Assembly (NCBI GenBank): GCA_029204225.1
Contig: CM055106.1
Span: forward strand, 43,437,003 to 43,501,002
Origin: Diphasiastrum complanatum
Lineage: Eukaryota; Streptophyta; Lycopodiopsida; Lycopodiales; Lycopodiaceae
Length of the DNA stretch: 64,000 nt
Direction: 5' to 3'
Part shown: piece by piece, positions 46,141-57,760 of the stretch
How positions within the stretch are numbered: the stretch's first letter is position 1
How the letters are laid out: every line of letters starts with the position of its first letter
Notes under the pieces: generated by a model
The model's database searches: none
What the model saw: only the letters and a program-made list of their open reading frames with translations
What the model was told of the DNA's origin: nothing
Program-made: the position numbers and the translations under genes

Positions 46141-46148
46141 AAGGGGGG
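46141..46148 (+). promoter_or_regulatory. Polypurine tract followed by a 22-base LTR-B stub
   Basis: AAGGGGGG, then TGTTGGATTTACTCCTTCTA and a direct join to GATGCAAGC, in the middle of the next RNase H copy. Confidence 0.8.
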
Positions 46149-46170
46149 TGTTGGATTTACTCCTTCTACT

Positions 46171-46639
46171 GATGCAAGCTATGGAGGAGATGTAGACAAT
46201 TGTAGGTCAAGATCTACATTTACATTCTTCCTCAACAGCGGTCCCATTTCGTGGAACAGTCGTAAGCAAAACTCTATCGCTCTTTCTTCTACTAAAGCAA
46301 AATATATTGCTGCTTCTCAATCTATTGAGGAAGCGTTTTGGTTGAGAAATTTGCTGTCAGACATCAATCTGTATCAGTACATCCCTACAATTTTATTTTG
46401 TGATAACCAAAGTGCTATTGCCTTATCGGCCAACCCTAGATTTCATTCTAGGAGTAAGCACATTGAGATAAAATACCACTACATTAGGGGCAAGGTTCTC
46501 GACAGACAGGTTAGCCTAACGTACTGCAGAACGCAGGACATGGTTGCAGACATTTTCACGAAAGCACTCAGTGTTAATGCACACAACAGATTTTGTGCGT
46601 TGCTCAATCTGAAGATCAAGGCATTCACGGATCCAGATT
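46171..46639 (+). pseudogene. Ty1/copia RNase H, LTR-B family (copy 5)
   Basis: Begins at the SDAS-type codons and runs through NSRKQ, SSTKAKYIAASQSI, LFCDNQSAIALSANPRFHSR, HYIRGKVLDRQVSLTYCRTQ and DMVADIFTKALSVNAHN to a stop. Head-to-tail with the previous copy, giving two RNase H ends within 1.2 kb. Confidence 0.85.
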
Positions 46640-46647
46640 AAGGGGGG
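46640..46647 (+). promoter_or_regulatory. Polypurine tract
   Basis: AAGGGGGG immediately before LTR-B at 46648. Confidence 0.85.
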
Positions 46648-47147
46648 TGTTGGATTTACTCCTTCTACTCTCCTAAATCCCATTTTAATCTACCTCCATT
46701 CATGCTGCATATTTACCAACGTTGTCATGCAATCTGCATATTTAAACGCAAATTTGCACAGACGAAAAAAAGGTGAACGAATCGCGACGCTGTGTTCTTA
46801 CACAGGTTATGGTGACATGCGAAAAGGGGACACTATCTTATAGAATGCCAAAGGTGCCCTAAAAGCAAAGGCACCCCATAAATCTAATCCTAAGGCTATT
46901 CATAAGAAATGACGCACTTTTTGCATCCTCACCAACGTTCACTTCAGTATTGACTGACGTCGCACCCTTTTCAAGCTCACCACATGCAGCTGCGCTAACA
47001 AATTAGACAACGACTGTAGTCAACCACAATCTCTTATAGACAATACATCCACTCTGTACTTTCACATCTGCACACTTGTAATATCATGTATATATATATT
47101 GGATACCATCTGAGTATTCGAGTGGATGAGGTTGATGAAACCAAGAA
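46648..47147 (+). mobile_element. LTR-B, 5' part (copy 6)
   Basis: Complete start TGTTGGATTTACTCC; nearly identical to 44986-45470, including shared differences from the 8.1 kb copy, so the two are a recent tandem duplication. Ends at the same fusion with RT sequence. Confidence 0.8.
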
Positions 47148-47816
47148 TCTCTCATGTACGCAATGGTCTGTACAAGACCAGATATCTCTTTTGTTGTTAG
47201 CTCATCAGCCAATACATGGCTAATCCTGGAATTACCCATTGGAAGGCTCTTATTCGAGTCAAGAGATATTTTTGAGCTACCATGGACCAGTGCATCTGCT
47301 ATGGAGATGTCAGCAATGACAATCTTCATCAGCTCAGTAGTTATTCTGATGCAAGCTAGGGAGGAGATGCAGACAATTGTAAGTCCACATCTAGATCTAC
47401 ATTCTTCCTCAATGGCAGTCCCATTTCATGGAACAGTCGTAAGCAAACCTCTGTCGCACTTTCTTCTACTGCAGTAGAATATAATGTCGCTTCTCAATCT
47501 ATTAAGGAAGCGTTTTGGTTGAGAAATTTGCTGTCAGACATCAATCTCTATCAGTACAGCCCTACAATTTTATTTTGTGATAACCAAACTGCTATTGCCT
47601 TATCGGCCGACCCTACATTTCATTCTAGGACTAAGCACATCGAGATAAGATATCACTACATCAGGGGCAAGGTTCTCGACAGAGAGGCAAGCTTAACATA
47701 CTGTAGAACGCAGGACATGGTTGCAGACATTTTCACGAAAGCACTCAGCGTTAATGCACACAACAGATTTTGTGCGTTGCTCAATCTGAAGATCAAGGCA
47801 TTCACGGATCCAAATT
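47148..47816 (+). pseudogene. Ty1/copia RT end plus RNase H, LTR-B family (copy 6)
   Basis: MYAMVCTRPDISFVVSS, then a small deletion, NSRKQTSVALSSTAVEYN, LFCDNQTAIALSADPTFHSR, RTKHIEIRYHYIRGKV and DMVADIFTKALSVNAHN, ending with a stop before the polypurine tract at 47817-47824. Confidence 0.85.
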
Positions 47817-47824
47817 AAGGGGGG
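47817..47824 (+). promoter_or_regulatory. Polypurine tract
   Basis: AAGGGGGG directly before LTR-B at 47825. Confidence 0.85.
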
Positions 47825-49433
<1,609 letters not shown>

Positions 49434-49619
49434 GTTGTCTCAGACACTTAATTGTTTTTCGCTCCCTTCATGGTTGTCTTTGACACCTACCAGACATTCC
49501 TCCATTTGATCTAAGTCAATGTTGATGTTGTAGTTTGGTAAAGCTGATCATGTTAAAGTTCTCTATGTTGGAGTCGTGTTTCTTATTCCGCACTGAATTT
49601 CTTCAAGAGCCCTCCAATA
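49434..49619 (+). mobile_element. LTR-A, 3' end fragment
   Basis: Starts GGTTGTCTCAGACAC, ends CCAATA (CCAACA in the complete copy), and is followed by GGTAG and the same RNase H sequence that follows the solo LTR at 29236. So it is the right half of the same insertion event, copied by duplication. Confidence 0.78.
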
Positions 49620-50445
49620 GGTAGCTGCAAAATGCATTTTTGCTTTTGACTATTCCATGAAATGGGTCCTCCTGCTAGAAAGCAAAGCTAGCCAGACGTG
49701 GATTTTTTGTGTCTCCACAATATCGCCCAATCAAACTCGGAATAAGAAGCTAATGTTAGAGTGTCCTCTGAGTTTTCATTATAGCATAGAGCATTATGCT
49801 TAGATGCCTGAATGTATCTTAATACTCTTATTAGAGCTTGTGCCAATGTCCTAACTTCATAGGCAAGATCGGGTCATGTGCAGACCATGTCATACATGAT
49901 CGATCCAACTATCAACTGATAGGGGTATTTGCACATCTCCTTCTCTACTGCAGTAGTCGGCACATGTCCTTCGACAATTTGAATCCTAGATCCATAGGCG
50001 AGTCTATCGACTTGTAGTTTTCCATGCCATACCTATAGAGTACACTGGTTAGACACCTTTCTTGGCTTATTGTAATACTTATGTTTACTCTTTCTTTGGT
50101 TATCTCGATTCCGAGAAGGTAATGTATAGGGCCTGAATTGGTTATTTTGGTTTCCTTCCACAATAGCGACTTTGTGTCATGAAGTAACTTATTCGAATTG
50201 TTGATGATCAAAGAGTCATCAAAATATAGAGCTATTATGACATAGCTTGAGCTTCTATGTTCGAGATAAACATCAGAGTGAACAGAGGTAGGAATGAAGT
50301 CCTGCTACAACAAGGATCGATTGATTCTATTGAACCAAGCCCTTGGAGCTTGCTTTAGCCCATAGTGATCTTTCTACAACTTACACACTTTGTGTTCTTG
50401 GCCTTGAAGGATCTAACCTTTGGGTTGCTAGATGTAAATATCTTC
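49620..50445 (-). pseudogene. Ty1/copia RNase H N-terminal part and reverse transcriptase core
   Basis: Minus strand: YFDDSLIINNSNKLL near 50200 keeps both catalytic aspartates, followed by TKSLLWKETKITNSGPIHYL, LGIEITKERVNISITISQER, GMENYKSIDSPMDLGFKLSK, then RNase H pieces down to 49620 with a deletion after about 49640. The RT core before YFDD contains stops near 50.3 kb. Confidence 0.85.
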
Positions 50446-50790
50446 TTATATGTATCCATTCAGAAAAGCAGTATGAACATCCATCTGGTGAACATCTAGA
50501 TCTTCGACAGCTGCGATAGCAAGTAAAGACCAAATTGACTGAAGTCTTACAATTGAACTGAAAGGCTCTGTGTAGTCAATTCCGTAAGTTTGTTCATATC
50601 CTTTCATGACTAGTCGAGCTTTCCATTTGGCTGTCAAACCATGTGGATTCAGCTTCAACTTGAAGATCTACTTAGTGTCGATAATCTTTGCATTAGAAGG
50701 AGCTTCTACAAGCAACTAGGTCTTGCTCTTCATCAGTAACATATAGATGCATGACAGTGTGCCAGTTGTCTGCATTCGAATTCAACTGTG
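50446..50790 (-). pseudogene. Ty1/copia reverse transcriptase N-terminal fragment
   Basis: KLNPHGLTAKWKARLVMKGY, EQTYGIDYTEPFSSIVRLQS and EDLDVHQMDVHTAFLNGYI give the RT palm/finger start, in register with the RT core at 49620-50445. The part before KLNPHG, up to 50790, has stops. Confidence 0.85.
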
Positions 50791-51299
50791 CTTCTGCTAC
50801 TAAGATAGGTCCATCATAACTGATGAATGCCTAAGGGATGTAACGATCAGGCTCTTGTTGACGTTGGGCAGATCTTCGAACAAAAGTCAATTGTTGAGAT
50901 GATTATTCTCATTGTTGTACGACATGGGTATCTTTGATTGTCGGAACAGTCATAGGTCGAGGCCTGTCGATGGTGATGGGAGTTGTTGGAACTAATTCCT
51001 GCATTGGCTGCTTCTACTTGAAGTCGTAGAGTTTGTCTTCAAGGAACACAACATCTAGATTGCTGACTGAGATGCGGCTTGACTCAACATCATAGATTCG
51101 ACAAGCTTTGAGTGAGGTCGAGTATCCAATGAAGATACTTTTGCAGCTGATACGGTCAAGCCTCTTTCTCATATCAGAAGGAATCTGCACATAACCAAGA
51201 TAGCCAAACACTCGAAGGTGCTTGAAACTTGGTTTGTAGCCGTGGAAGATTTCGAAGGAAGTGTAGAACACCTCAATAGACAGGTCTCAGTTCTACCAA
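50791..51299 (-). pseudogene. Ty1/copia linker and integrase C-terminal fragment
   Basis: 85-codon minus-strand frame 51271-51014: FYTSFEIFHGYKPSFKHLRV, RKRLDRISCKSIFIGYSTS and LKACRIYDVESSRISVSNLD. The linker to RT follows with stops. Cut at about 51300 by the C-array. Confidence 0.87.
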
Positions 51300-52110
51300 C
51301 AAAGTGCACAACAATACTCAAATTGACAAAGGATAAAGAAACTCGAAACTCGAACAATTCGATTTGCAAAATTGAGAAGCTTGAACATGAACTCGAACAA
51401 ATAGTTGTTGTGAAACTGTCATGAACAATTTCTTGTTCAAACTTGAAGCTCAAAGCTCGAAATTATCGCGAACTCAAGCTGTTCGCGAATTTGTCTCAAA
51501 AGATCAAGAAGAGTGTCGCGAAGCAGAAACTGCGAAAGATACTGTCGTGAACAAAATATTGTTGCGAATCTTTCGAGAATAGCAAATCTGTCATGAACAT
51601 AGAATCATGCAAGAATCTTTCACGAATCTTTCAAAAATCTTTCGACTCTAAGAAACCAAAACATTGTTGAATATCAACCCGTCAAAACGAATGGATTTTG
51701 TTACATATGGAAAAAGGCCAAAGGACGTATCCTGTAACAATATAAATACATGTGCACTTATGGTAATAAAGTAGACTCTTAGATTCAAGCTCATACTTAT
51801 ATTCAGACTAACTTATTTACTTATGCACTTGCGCACTTATGTACTCATTGTAAGAGAGATACCACAAGGCAGCAAGAAATGTATATTGATTCAGACTCAA
51901 AATTATAAAAAAACATTTTCCGATCAAAGTTTCAGTCGTTTATCTGATTATCTAATTTTCTTATCACATAGTCTATCACATTCACACATAATTCAATCAT
52001 AATAGAACTATTCTATTAGTACATAGAGCAGATTCAAGCATGATTAAAACGCTGATATTGGTGTGATTTGTTCAATCTCTAATCGCGTTCTCTGAGGAAG
52101 AATTCGTAAT
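51300..52110 (+). repeat. C-array, most complete copy, with promoter-like part
   Basis: CTCGAA/TTCGCGAA words to about 51650, then TATAAAT at 51741-51747 and AATAAA at 51765-51770, then 340 AT-rich bases found also at 1240-1500 and 52440-52690. It sits between the integrase C-terminal part (left) and core (right) of a minus-strand copia element, about 800 bases, consistent with a solo LTR of a plus-strand element. Exact ends not determined. Confidence 0.65.
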
Positions 52111-52440
52111 ACTTTGGTGCTTGAATAGTTCTGCAGATAGCAGCCGTTGAAACTATTTCAGCCCAAAAATTCTTGGGGAGCTGAGCATTTGACGTCATTG
52201 ATCATGCAGCATTAAGTAATGTTTGGTTCTTCCTTTTGGCTACTCCATTCTGTTGTGGTGTGTAGCTGGTGGTGAACTGATGATGAGTGTCGCATGATGA
52301 TAAGCAGTCGGACATTTCATCTGACAAGAACTCTCCACGATTGTCTATACGCAAGGTGTTGAATCTTTGACCAGTCTGTGTCTCAACAAACTGCTTGAAT
52401 TCTTTGAAACAGAAATGCCTTAGGCTTGCTCTTAATGAAC
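52111..52440 (-). pseudogene. Ty1/copia integrase core fragment
   Basis: Minus strand with QQNGVAKRKNQTLLNAA, SMTSNAQLPKNFWAE and the preceding TLRxDN part. Right half of the integrase interrupted by the C-array. Confidence 0.8.
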
Positions 52441-52690
52441 ATAATACCGAAGCTTTATATAAATTTGTTTTCTGATGAAAGTTTCAGTCATTTATCTAAT
52501 TATCTAATTGTTTATCACATAGTCTATCACATTCACGCATAATTCAATCATGATAGAACTGCTCTATTAGTACATAGATCTTATTCAGGCTTGATTAAAA
52601 CACTGATATTGGTGTGATTTGTTCAACCTCTAATTGTGTTCTCTGAGGAAAAATTCGCAAAACGTTTCCTACAGGAAGTTCTTGGGTCAA
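52441..52690. repeat. C-array AT-rich tail, partial copy
   Basis: Repeats 51910-52110 and 1250-1500 (GTTTCAGTCATTTATCTAATTATC to AAACGTTTCCTACAGG). With 52111-52440 and 52690-53030 it shows a roughly 550-base tandem duplication of integrase core plus tail. Confidence 0.7.
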
Positions 52691-53200
52691 CTACTTTGAT
52701 GCTTGAAGACTTCTGTAGATAGCAAGCTGTTGAATATGCTTCGGCCCAAAAATTCTTGGGGAGCTGAGCATTTGATGTCATTGATCATGCTGCATTAAGT
52801 AATGTTCGGTTCTTCCTTTTGGCTACTCCATTCTATTGTGGTGTGTAGCTTTTGGTGAACTGATGATGAGTGTCTCATGATGATAAGCAGTCGGACATTT
52901 CATCTGACAAGAACTCTCCATGATTGTCTGTACGCAGGGTCTTGAATCTTTGACTAGTCTGTGTCTCAACAAACTGCTTGAATTCTTTGAAACAATTAAA
53001 TGCCTCAGACTTGTTCTTAATGAACATAATACTGGTGAATCTTAAATAGTCATTGATAAAAGTGATAAAATATAGTGCTGAACCCAGAGAGGGAATACTC
53101 ATAGGGCCACACAGATGACTATGTTGAAAATAAAAATCATCTATCTTGACTTTAGGCTTGCTACAAACTTCTTACTATGCAAGTATGTTGTTTCATAAAT
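52691..53200 (-). pseudogene. Ty1/copia integrase core, best-preserved copy
   Basis: Minus-strand frame 53102-52875 reads GSALYFITFINDYLRFTSIM, FIKNKSEAFNCFKEFKQFVE, TQTSQRFKTLRTDNHGEFLS; the two aspartates of the DDE triad are visible in FINDY (first) and LRTDN (second). Downstream to 52691 it continues to QNGVAKRKN and NFWAE with frame damage. The part 53103-53200 gives decayed sequence just before the core. Confidence 0.87.
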
Positions 53201-53223
53201 GTAAATGCCAAATTTGGCCTAGA

Positions 53224-53910
53224 TGGAACTCGAGCTATATGGATTTATCATATCTAGCTGGTAGAATACAACTTGCATATAGATTGTAGACTTAGAAATA
53301 ACATTAATATGCTTGTAGAAACTCGTGGCATATCACATGCATTTATTGTGAGTGATCCATAGTGACATGCAAGGCATGCACAAAGTGAAATGGACACACG
53401 CATGATGATTTGTACAATTCTAGTTAGAAATAGGACACTTGGTAAAAGTAGGTAGAGATACATGCAGGAGATGTGACAAATGTCACTTAGACTCTAGTTT
53501 TCACTTTAGATGTAATTGAAAGGTGGATGGATGTGGTTCTACCTCGAGATACCTCAAACTCCATAAATATGTGTAGCTATTCTCATAATTTTTTATGAAG
53601 AACCAAAGCTTTGTCATGCCATTTTGGATCTATACCATATTTTGCTTCAATATCTCTCTCTCTCTTTCTCTCTGTAACTCATGCTGAGACTAATGCTCAT
53701 ACACTAAATTCTTGTACTTTTACTCTCTTGAAAGTAAAGCTATTATTATCTGATTCTTAGCATGCTAGATTGTGGTTAAGCCATTAGATTATGTACTAGA
53801 TATTGCTATTCAATCTATAATTAAGTTATTGTGATAATCATAAAGCTTAATAAGATCAATCATACTTGTGGATAATTCCCACACGTGTGAACATTTTGGA
53901 AATTTTGTCA
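53224..53910 (+). mobile_element. LTR-F (copia LTR), copy 2
   Basis: 687 bases from TGGAACTCGAGC to TTTTGTCA, directly followed by a perfect PBS. It differs from copy 1 (19976-20658) at scattered bases and has lost about 15 bases near 53610. A short CT run near 53652 and CATATTTTGC are shared. Confidence 0.8.
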
Positions 53911-53922
53911 TGGTATCAGAGC
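53911..53922 (+). promoter_or_regulatory. Copia primer-binding site TGGTATCAGAGC
   Basis: Identical to the site at 20659, adjacent to the LTR-F end. Marks a plus-strand 5' LTR. Confidence 0.92.
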
Positions 53923-54534
53923 CCAATTAAGCTTTGCATGCTAACATCTCTGATTGTTCAAGAATTTGAGAGCTAATTCAAGCAAAAAAGCAGTTAATCA
54001 CTTTTCTTTACCTTTCTCTGAAAAGTGTTTGGATCAAAGTGGATAGAAACAGAGTTTTCAGTTCTAAACAGTGATTGTATGGAATTCTGAAACTCCGCAC
54101 GTGTGAAAATTGGTGACTTTCAATCCCTTCTATTTCGTTGCTAGTTGGTCCAAAGATAGTGGTGTTATAGCTTGATGGAAAGTATGAAGAGTACTTTCCA
54201 TAGAAATTGATACCAAATCAATCTAATGTGTCTATCAAGAGTTATAAGCTCTTAAAGAGGATAGGGAGAGGTCCAAAATCCGAGTGAGCACTGTTTGATT
54301 TGATTCAATCTTGCTTGATTCTGAATCCATTGTTTTGAGCATCCTGCACGAGAAACTAACGATCAAGACTAAGTTTGATGCAATTGAACACCTTTGAGCC
54401 TTCTAAGTATCATTACTGTTTTCTTTTGAAGCATGTAACTGTTGGAGGGATTTCGGATCCCAAGACAACCCTAACCCTAGTTAATAAGTGAGAGGGATTT
54501 GGCACCCTACGTGTGCAAGTCCAACCGATGATCA
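53923..54534 (+). other. Leader of LTR-F element plus 14 bases of LTR-G
   Basis: Same as 20671-21266, with no gag. The last bases, CCAACCGATGATCA (54521-54534), match the start of the LTR-G segment at 5241 and 21267, so the LTR-F/LTR-G join existed before this copy was cut by copia sequence. Confidence 0.6.
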
Positions 54535-54831
54535 TCTGGTGAACTTCTAGATCTTCGGCAGCTACGATAGCAGGTAAAGACCGAATTGACTGAAGTTTTA
54601 CAACTGGACTGAAAGGCCCTGTGTAGTCAATTCCATAGGTTTGTTCATATCCTTTCACGACTAGTCGAGCTTTCCATTTGGCTGTCAAACCATGGGGATT
54701 GATCTCCAACTTGAAGATCCACTTAGTGTCAATAATCTTTGCATTAGGAGAAGGTTCTACAAGACACCAGGTCTTGCTTTTCATCAGTAACATATACATG
54801 CATGACAGTGTGCCAGTTGTCTGCATTCGAC
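54535..54831 (-). pseudogene. Ty1/copia reverse transcriptase N-terminal fragment
   Basis: MQTTGTLSCMYMLLMKSKTW, IIDTKWIFKLEINPHGLTA, KARLVVKGYEQTYGIDYTGP and EDLEVHQM, open throughout. Close to 58506-58823. Both ends are abrupt joins to unrelated DNA. Confidence 0.88.
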
Positions 54832-55308
54832 AGTGGCCCTACGTTGTTGTTCATACTTTTGGGGATTGTTTTGCAACAATTCCTCTTTCACCTTCCTCCA
54901 ATTCCTTTTGGAGCACCATCCAGGCTTCATGGGATTCTTGGGATTCCTCGCGGCTCTTCTCATCAATTGCCTTTTGTTTCGAATCCAAAGGCACATTGAA
55001 TTCAAGGCCCAAGTCCTATTAAAAGCATTGGATTGAGGGAATTCAGAATATGAAGTCTCTATTATTTTATTATTGTCTTCAAGTGTTGGGAGGACTTCTA
55101 TACCAAAGTATGAAGCAACTAAATCACTCAAACAGGCATGAACTACATTGCCACGCGTATTTTCTATAACTCCACCATATGGATTAAGATCATAATATAC
55201 ACTACACGATTCTTGGGAAGGGGCATCTTCGGAAACTCTTCTCTCACATGATTCACCCGAAGAAGATAACACAAGATAACGCCTACTAGATTGAGTAGGC
55301 GTTCGCAT
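54784..55308 (-). CDS. Unrecognised 174-codon reading frame (possible gene fragment)
   Basis: Longest open frame in the window that is neither a microsatellite nor a known retroelement domain. N-terminal half is acidic/serine-rich (SSSGESCERRVSEDAPSQES, YYDLNPYGGVIENTRGN), the middle has DLVASYFGIEVLPTLEDNN, and the C-terminal half is strongly basic and Trp-containing (WALNSMCLWIRNKRQLMRRA, NPMKPGWCSKRNWRKVKEEL). The last 15 or so codons run antisense into the copia fragment at 54831, so the true end is lost. The first codons overlap a 10-base-stem hairpin (55278-55303). No signal peptide or membrane segment is evident. I do not recognise the family; it may be a captured host exon or part of an unlabelled mobile element. 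Confidence 0.4.
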   Translation of the reverse strand: MRTPTQSSRRYLVLSSSGESCERRVSEDAPSQESCSVYYDLNPYGGVIENTRGNVVHACLSDLVASYFGIEVLPTLEDNNKIIETSYSEFPQSNAFNRTWALNSMCLWIRNKRQLMRRAARNPKNPMKPGWCSKRNWRKVKEELLQNNPQKYEQQRRATVECRQLAHCHACICY

Positions 55309-55672
55309 ACTCAGAGGAGCTGCAAGTGCTCATGATAGAGGTTCTGGCTCTGGTCAAGATCTGGGAGCTAGAAATGCAAACGGTAGTGGTTCTGATTTAG
55401 GTGGCGAAGGTGCTGTTGGGCAAGGCAGTGGACATATTGGTGTGGTGCTACAGGTAGTTCTAAAGGTGGCAGTGGTCAATGAAGTAGAGCAACAGGCGGT
55501 GGCTCGGGGGGAAAGGAAAATGGAAATATTGTTACTGGAAATGGAGACAGTAATGGTAGTGGTAGCGGAAAAGAAAATGAAAATTTTGCTCATTTGGACA
55601 TGGTGCTGGCAAACGTAGCGGGAGAGGAAAAGAAAATGGAAATTAATATTGCTCCTAGAAATGGACAATAAT
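55300..55672 (+). pseudogene. Glycine-rich reading frame, decayed copy
   Basis: Homologous to 63255-63626: TTCGCATACTCAGAGGAGCT, GSGSGQDLGARNANGSGSDL, GGEGAVGQGSG, then deletions of 10 and more bases (for example between GGCAGTGG and ACATATTGG) that break the frame, ending EKKMEINIAP in a shifted frame. Non-functional copy. Confidence 0.6.
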
Positions 55673-55990
55673 TGGGTGGTGAATTGACAACATTTCACCT
55701 CTAATTCTCAACATGTCGCTGTGTGTACTGAGAATTTTTAATTGAGTACACAATGATAGTTACTAGTGGCATCTACTAGCGGTCAAGAGACTACTATAGT
55801 ATTGATGTGAATAGAGATGGCAATGAGCTGACAAGGAATTAGACCAAGAATTGGAACGTAAAATCAACACACTCAGAGAGTCAAAATAGGTACTGTACGC
55901 CCTTTAAAAACTTAAACAACAATAATGTGGTTGGATTTATATTGTCAAACTTTGTCAGAGTAATTTATCTAGAGCTGCACCCATCGTCAA
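55673..55990 (+). other. Downstream flank of the glycine-rich frame (copy 1)
   Basis: Shared with 63655-63985. In the frame of VNRDGNELTRN the two copies stay similar at protein level (NRYCTPFKNLNNNNVVGF against NRYRTPLKNLNDNNVVGF), suggesting former coding sequence of unknown type. Ends in TCTAGAGCTGCACCCATCG. Confidence 0.4.
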
Positions 55991-56275
55991 CCTTCAATAA
56001 AGCATATGAATATGTAGTATTTTAAGCATCTATCCATATGCTTTTCTTTGAAACAACATCAAAATATGAATATCTTTCTGCACAATACGTTCTGATCATT
56101 GGTGACATGCATGCAATATTTGTATTTTCTTGCATTGATACGTTGAAAATTTGTGCTAACAATCATCAACATTGTTGCTCATATCTTAATATGGGAATCC
56201 ATTTCCTAAAATTCATGAACACTAGCATAATACCTTTTTTACAATTAATTTTTTTTTTACAATAGCTTATTGCAA
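55991..56275. other. Short unique AT-rich segment
   Basis: No homologue recognised in the window. A 75-codon plus-strand frame at 56038 ends in hydrophobic residues but has no support. Confidence 0.35.
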
Positions 56276-56780
56276 AGAAAGAACATAGCCTAAGGGATGT
56301 AACGATCAGGCTCTTGTTGACATTGGGTAGATCTTCGAACAAAAGTCAATTGCTGAGATGATTATTCTCCTTGTTGTCCGACATGGGTATCTTCGATTGT
56401 CAAAACAGTCGTAGGTTGAGGCCTGGCGATGGTGATGGGAGTTGTTGGAACTAATGCTTGCATTGACTGCTTCTACTTGAAGTCATAGAATTTGTCTTCA
56501 AGAAACACAAGATCTAGACTGCTGACTGAGATGCGGCTTGATCAACATCATAGATTCGACAAGCTTTGAGTGATGTCGAGTATCCAATGAAAATACTACT
56601 GCAGCTGATAGGGTCAAGCCTCTTTCTCATATCAGAAGGAATCTGCACATCACCAAGATAGCCAAACACTCGAAGGTGCTTGAGACTTGGTTTGTAGCCA
56701 TGAAAGATTTTGAAGGAAGTGTAGAATACCGCAACAGACAAGTATCAGTTCTACCAACAAAGTGCATAGTACTCAAATTG
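56276..56780 (-). pseudogene. Ty1/copia linker and integrase C-terminal fragment
   Basis: FYTSFKIFHGYKPSLKHLRV, RKRLDPISCSSIFIGYSTS and LKACRIYDVDQ between 56741 and 56514, then linker. A base is lost in VESSRIS, shifting the frame. The C-array interrupts it at about 56780. Confidence 0.85.
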
Positions 56781-57118
56781 ACAAAGGTTAAAGAAACTCG
56801 AAACTCGAACAATTCGCGAAACATGAACTCGAACAATTCGCGAAATTGAGAAGCTTGAACATGAACTCGAACAATTCACAAAATTGAGTATCTTGTACAC
56901 GAACTCGAACAAATAATTGTCGTGAAACTGTCACAAACAATTTCTTGTTCAAACTTGAAGCTCGAAGCTTGAAATTATCGTGAACTTGTCTCAAAAGAAG
57001 ACTGTTGCGAAGCGGAAACTGTCAAAGATACTATCGCGAACAAAATATTGTCGCAAATCTTTTGGGAACAACAAATCTGTCATGAACAGAGAATCATTCA
57101 AGAATCTTTCAAGAATTT
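56781..57118. repeat. C-array (copy 5), short
   Basis: CTCGAACAATTCGCGAA words and GAATCTTTCAAGAATTTG; lacks the TATA region and tail, joining directly to integrase core at 57118. Confidence 0.7.
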
Positions 57119-57760
57119 GTAGATGCTTGAATAGTTCTGTAGATAGCAAGCCTTTGAAACTGCTTTAGCCCAAAAATTCTTGGGGAGTTGAGCATTTGAC
57201 GACATTGATCATGCTGCATTAAGTGATGTTCAGTTCTTCCTTTTGGCTACTCCATTCTGTTGTGGTGTGTAGCTGTTGGTGAACTGATGATGAGTGTCTC
57301 ATGATGATAAGTAGTCAGATATTTCGTCTAACAAGAACTCTCCACCACTGTTTGTAGGCAAGATCTTGAATCTTTGACCAGTCTGTGTCTCAACAAATTG
57401 CTTGAATTCTTTGAAACGGTTAAATGCCTCAGACTTGTTCTTAATAAACATAATATTGGTGAATCTTGAACAGCCATTGATAAAAGTGAATAAATATAGT
57501 GTTGAAACAAGAGAGGGCTATAAAAGTGAATAAATACAGTGTTGAACACAAATGACTATGTATCAATTCTAAAATGGACTTAGCTCTAGTGGCTTGTCCC
57601 TTGAAAATCTTGATCTAGGTTGTTTGCTTAGTAGGCACATCTCACAGACATGTCAAACGTTAGTGGAGGCAACATTAATATCTAGATTCTTGATACTATT
57701 ATGATGCATATACAAGATAGATCTCATGTTCAAGTGCCTTAATCTTTGATATCAGACGTG
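57119..57760 (-). pseudogene. Ty1/copia GAG-pre-integrase and integrase core fragment
   Basis: From 57760 down: HLNMRSILYMHHNSIKNLD, NVASTNV, HVCEMCLLSKQPRSRF (the HHCC-type zinc motif that precedes integrase), then core pieces to QNGVAKRKN and NFWAE at 57130. With 56276-56780 it forms one integrase gene split by the C-array. A 30-base duplication (TATAAAAGTGAATAAATA) disturbs the core near 57480-57540. Confidence 0.82.

Noticed and set aside
54678-55036. Plus-strand frames of 65-114 codons opposite the copia RT and the 54784-55308 frame
   Set aside because: Antisense shadows: part of each is the reverse of known RT coding sequence.
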